Shown: positions 15,496-15,540 of the stretch, in pieces | Layout: every line of letters starts with the position of its first letter | Position numbering within the stretch: the first letter of the stretch is position 1 | Source of the DNA: MAG-120531 sp029242825 | GTDB lineage: Bacteria > Bacteroidota > Bacteroidia > Flavobacteriales > Flavobacteriaceae | Direction of reading: 5' to 3' | DNA: 15,540 bases | Assembly (NCBI GenBank): GCA_029242825.1 | Contig: JAQWTF010000141.1 | Location: 1-15,540, forward strand | Position numbers and translations under genes: made by a program | Notes under the pieces: generated by a model | Database searches by the model: none | What the model was told of the DNA's origin: nothing | What the model saw: only the letters and a program-made list of their open reading frames with translations

Positions 15496-15540
15496 AGAGA
15501 GGTGGCCGAGCGGTCGAAGGCGCACGCCTGGAAAGCGTGT
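15496..15540 (+). tRNA. tRNA-Ser (anticodon GGA), 5' part cut by the window edge
   Basis: The last 45 bases fold as the first half of a tRNA. The acceptor 5' strand AGAGAGG (15496-15502) is followed by T8 and the D arm, with GCC (15505-15507) pairing with a GGC before the anticodon arm. The anticodon stem CACGC/GCGTG encloses loop CTGGAAA, giving anticodon GGA at 15530-15532, which reads UCC and UCU serine codons. The D-arm pattern GGTGGCCGAGCGGTCGAAGG is typical of class II serine tRNAs. The variable arm, T arm and 3' end are beyond the window. By this alignment position 1 is A, less usual than G. The 66 bases between ansA and the tRNA hold no gene and no clear terminator; TTATTTG at 15469-15475 is a poor -7 match. 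Confidence 0.93.

Noticed and set aside
1..15540. Search for CRISPR repeats, insertion sequence ends, attachment sites, toxin-antitoxin or defence genes
   Set aside because: No regularly spaced repeats, transposase, integrase or unrecognised gene clusters were seen. All long ORFs belong to housekeeping families.

Overview
The window looks like a stretch of chromosomal core genome from a Bacteroidota bacterium, most likely a member of the Flavobacteriia. The evidence is the AT-rich sequence, start codons with almost no Shine-Dalgarno sequence upstream, several boxes resembling the Bacteroidota promoter (TTG, about 19 bases, TAnnTTTG), and the gene content: an odhAB-type 2-oxoglutarate dehydrogenase, a Kdo transferase beside a DegT/GalE pair, and a type I asparaginase. 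No species can be named from this sequence alone.

Layout. (1) Positions 1-3033, plus strand: a glycerol operon, glpD (C-terminal half only; the gene begins before the window), glpK and glpF. Together they take up glycerol, phosphorylate it and oxidise it to dihydroxyacetone phosphate. (2) Positions 2998-5618, minus strand: waaA (Kdo transferase), then a sugar-porter MFS transporter that converges on glpF and overlaps its 3' end by 36 bases. (3) Positions 5716-7888, plus strand, divergent from waaA: a DegT-family PLP aminotransferase and galE, one base apart, probably supplying nucleotide sugars for surface polysaccharide or LPS. (4) Positions 7963-9264: an exported metal-dependent amidohydrolase of the imidazolonepropionase/prolidase type, closed by a strong intrinsic terminator. 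(5) Positions 9494-14293: sucA and sucB (E1 and E2 of 2-oxoglutarate dehydrogenase), then tatD, whose GTG start overlaps the sucB stop by one base. (6) Positions 14404-15429: ansA, a type I asparaginase with its own candidate promoter. (7) From 15496 to the window edge: the 5' half of a tRNA-Ser with anticodon GGA.

There is no mobile element, CRISPR array, toxin-antitoxin pair, phage gene or recognisable defence system. Every long gene belongs to a well-known family. I found no convincing new biological system. The points worth a second look are small: a 16-bp tandem duplication that appears to have separated formerly overlapping glpD and glpK, an overlapping convergent gene pair, a cysteine cluster in the DegT aminotransferase, a structured sucA leader, and a one-base stop/start overlap at sucB-tatD.
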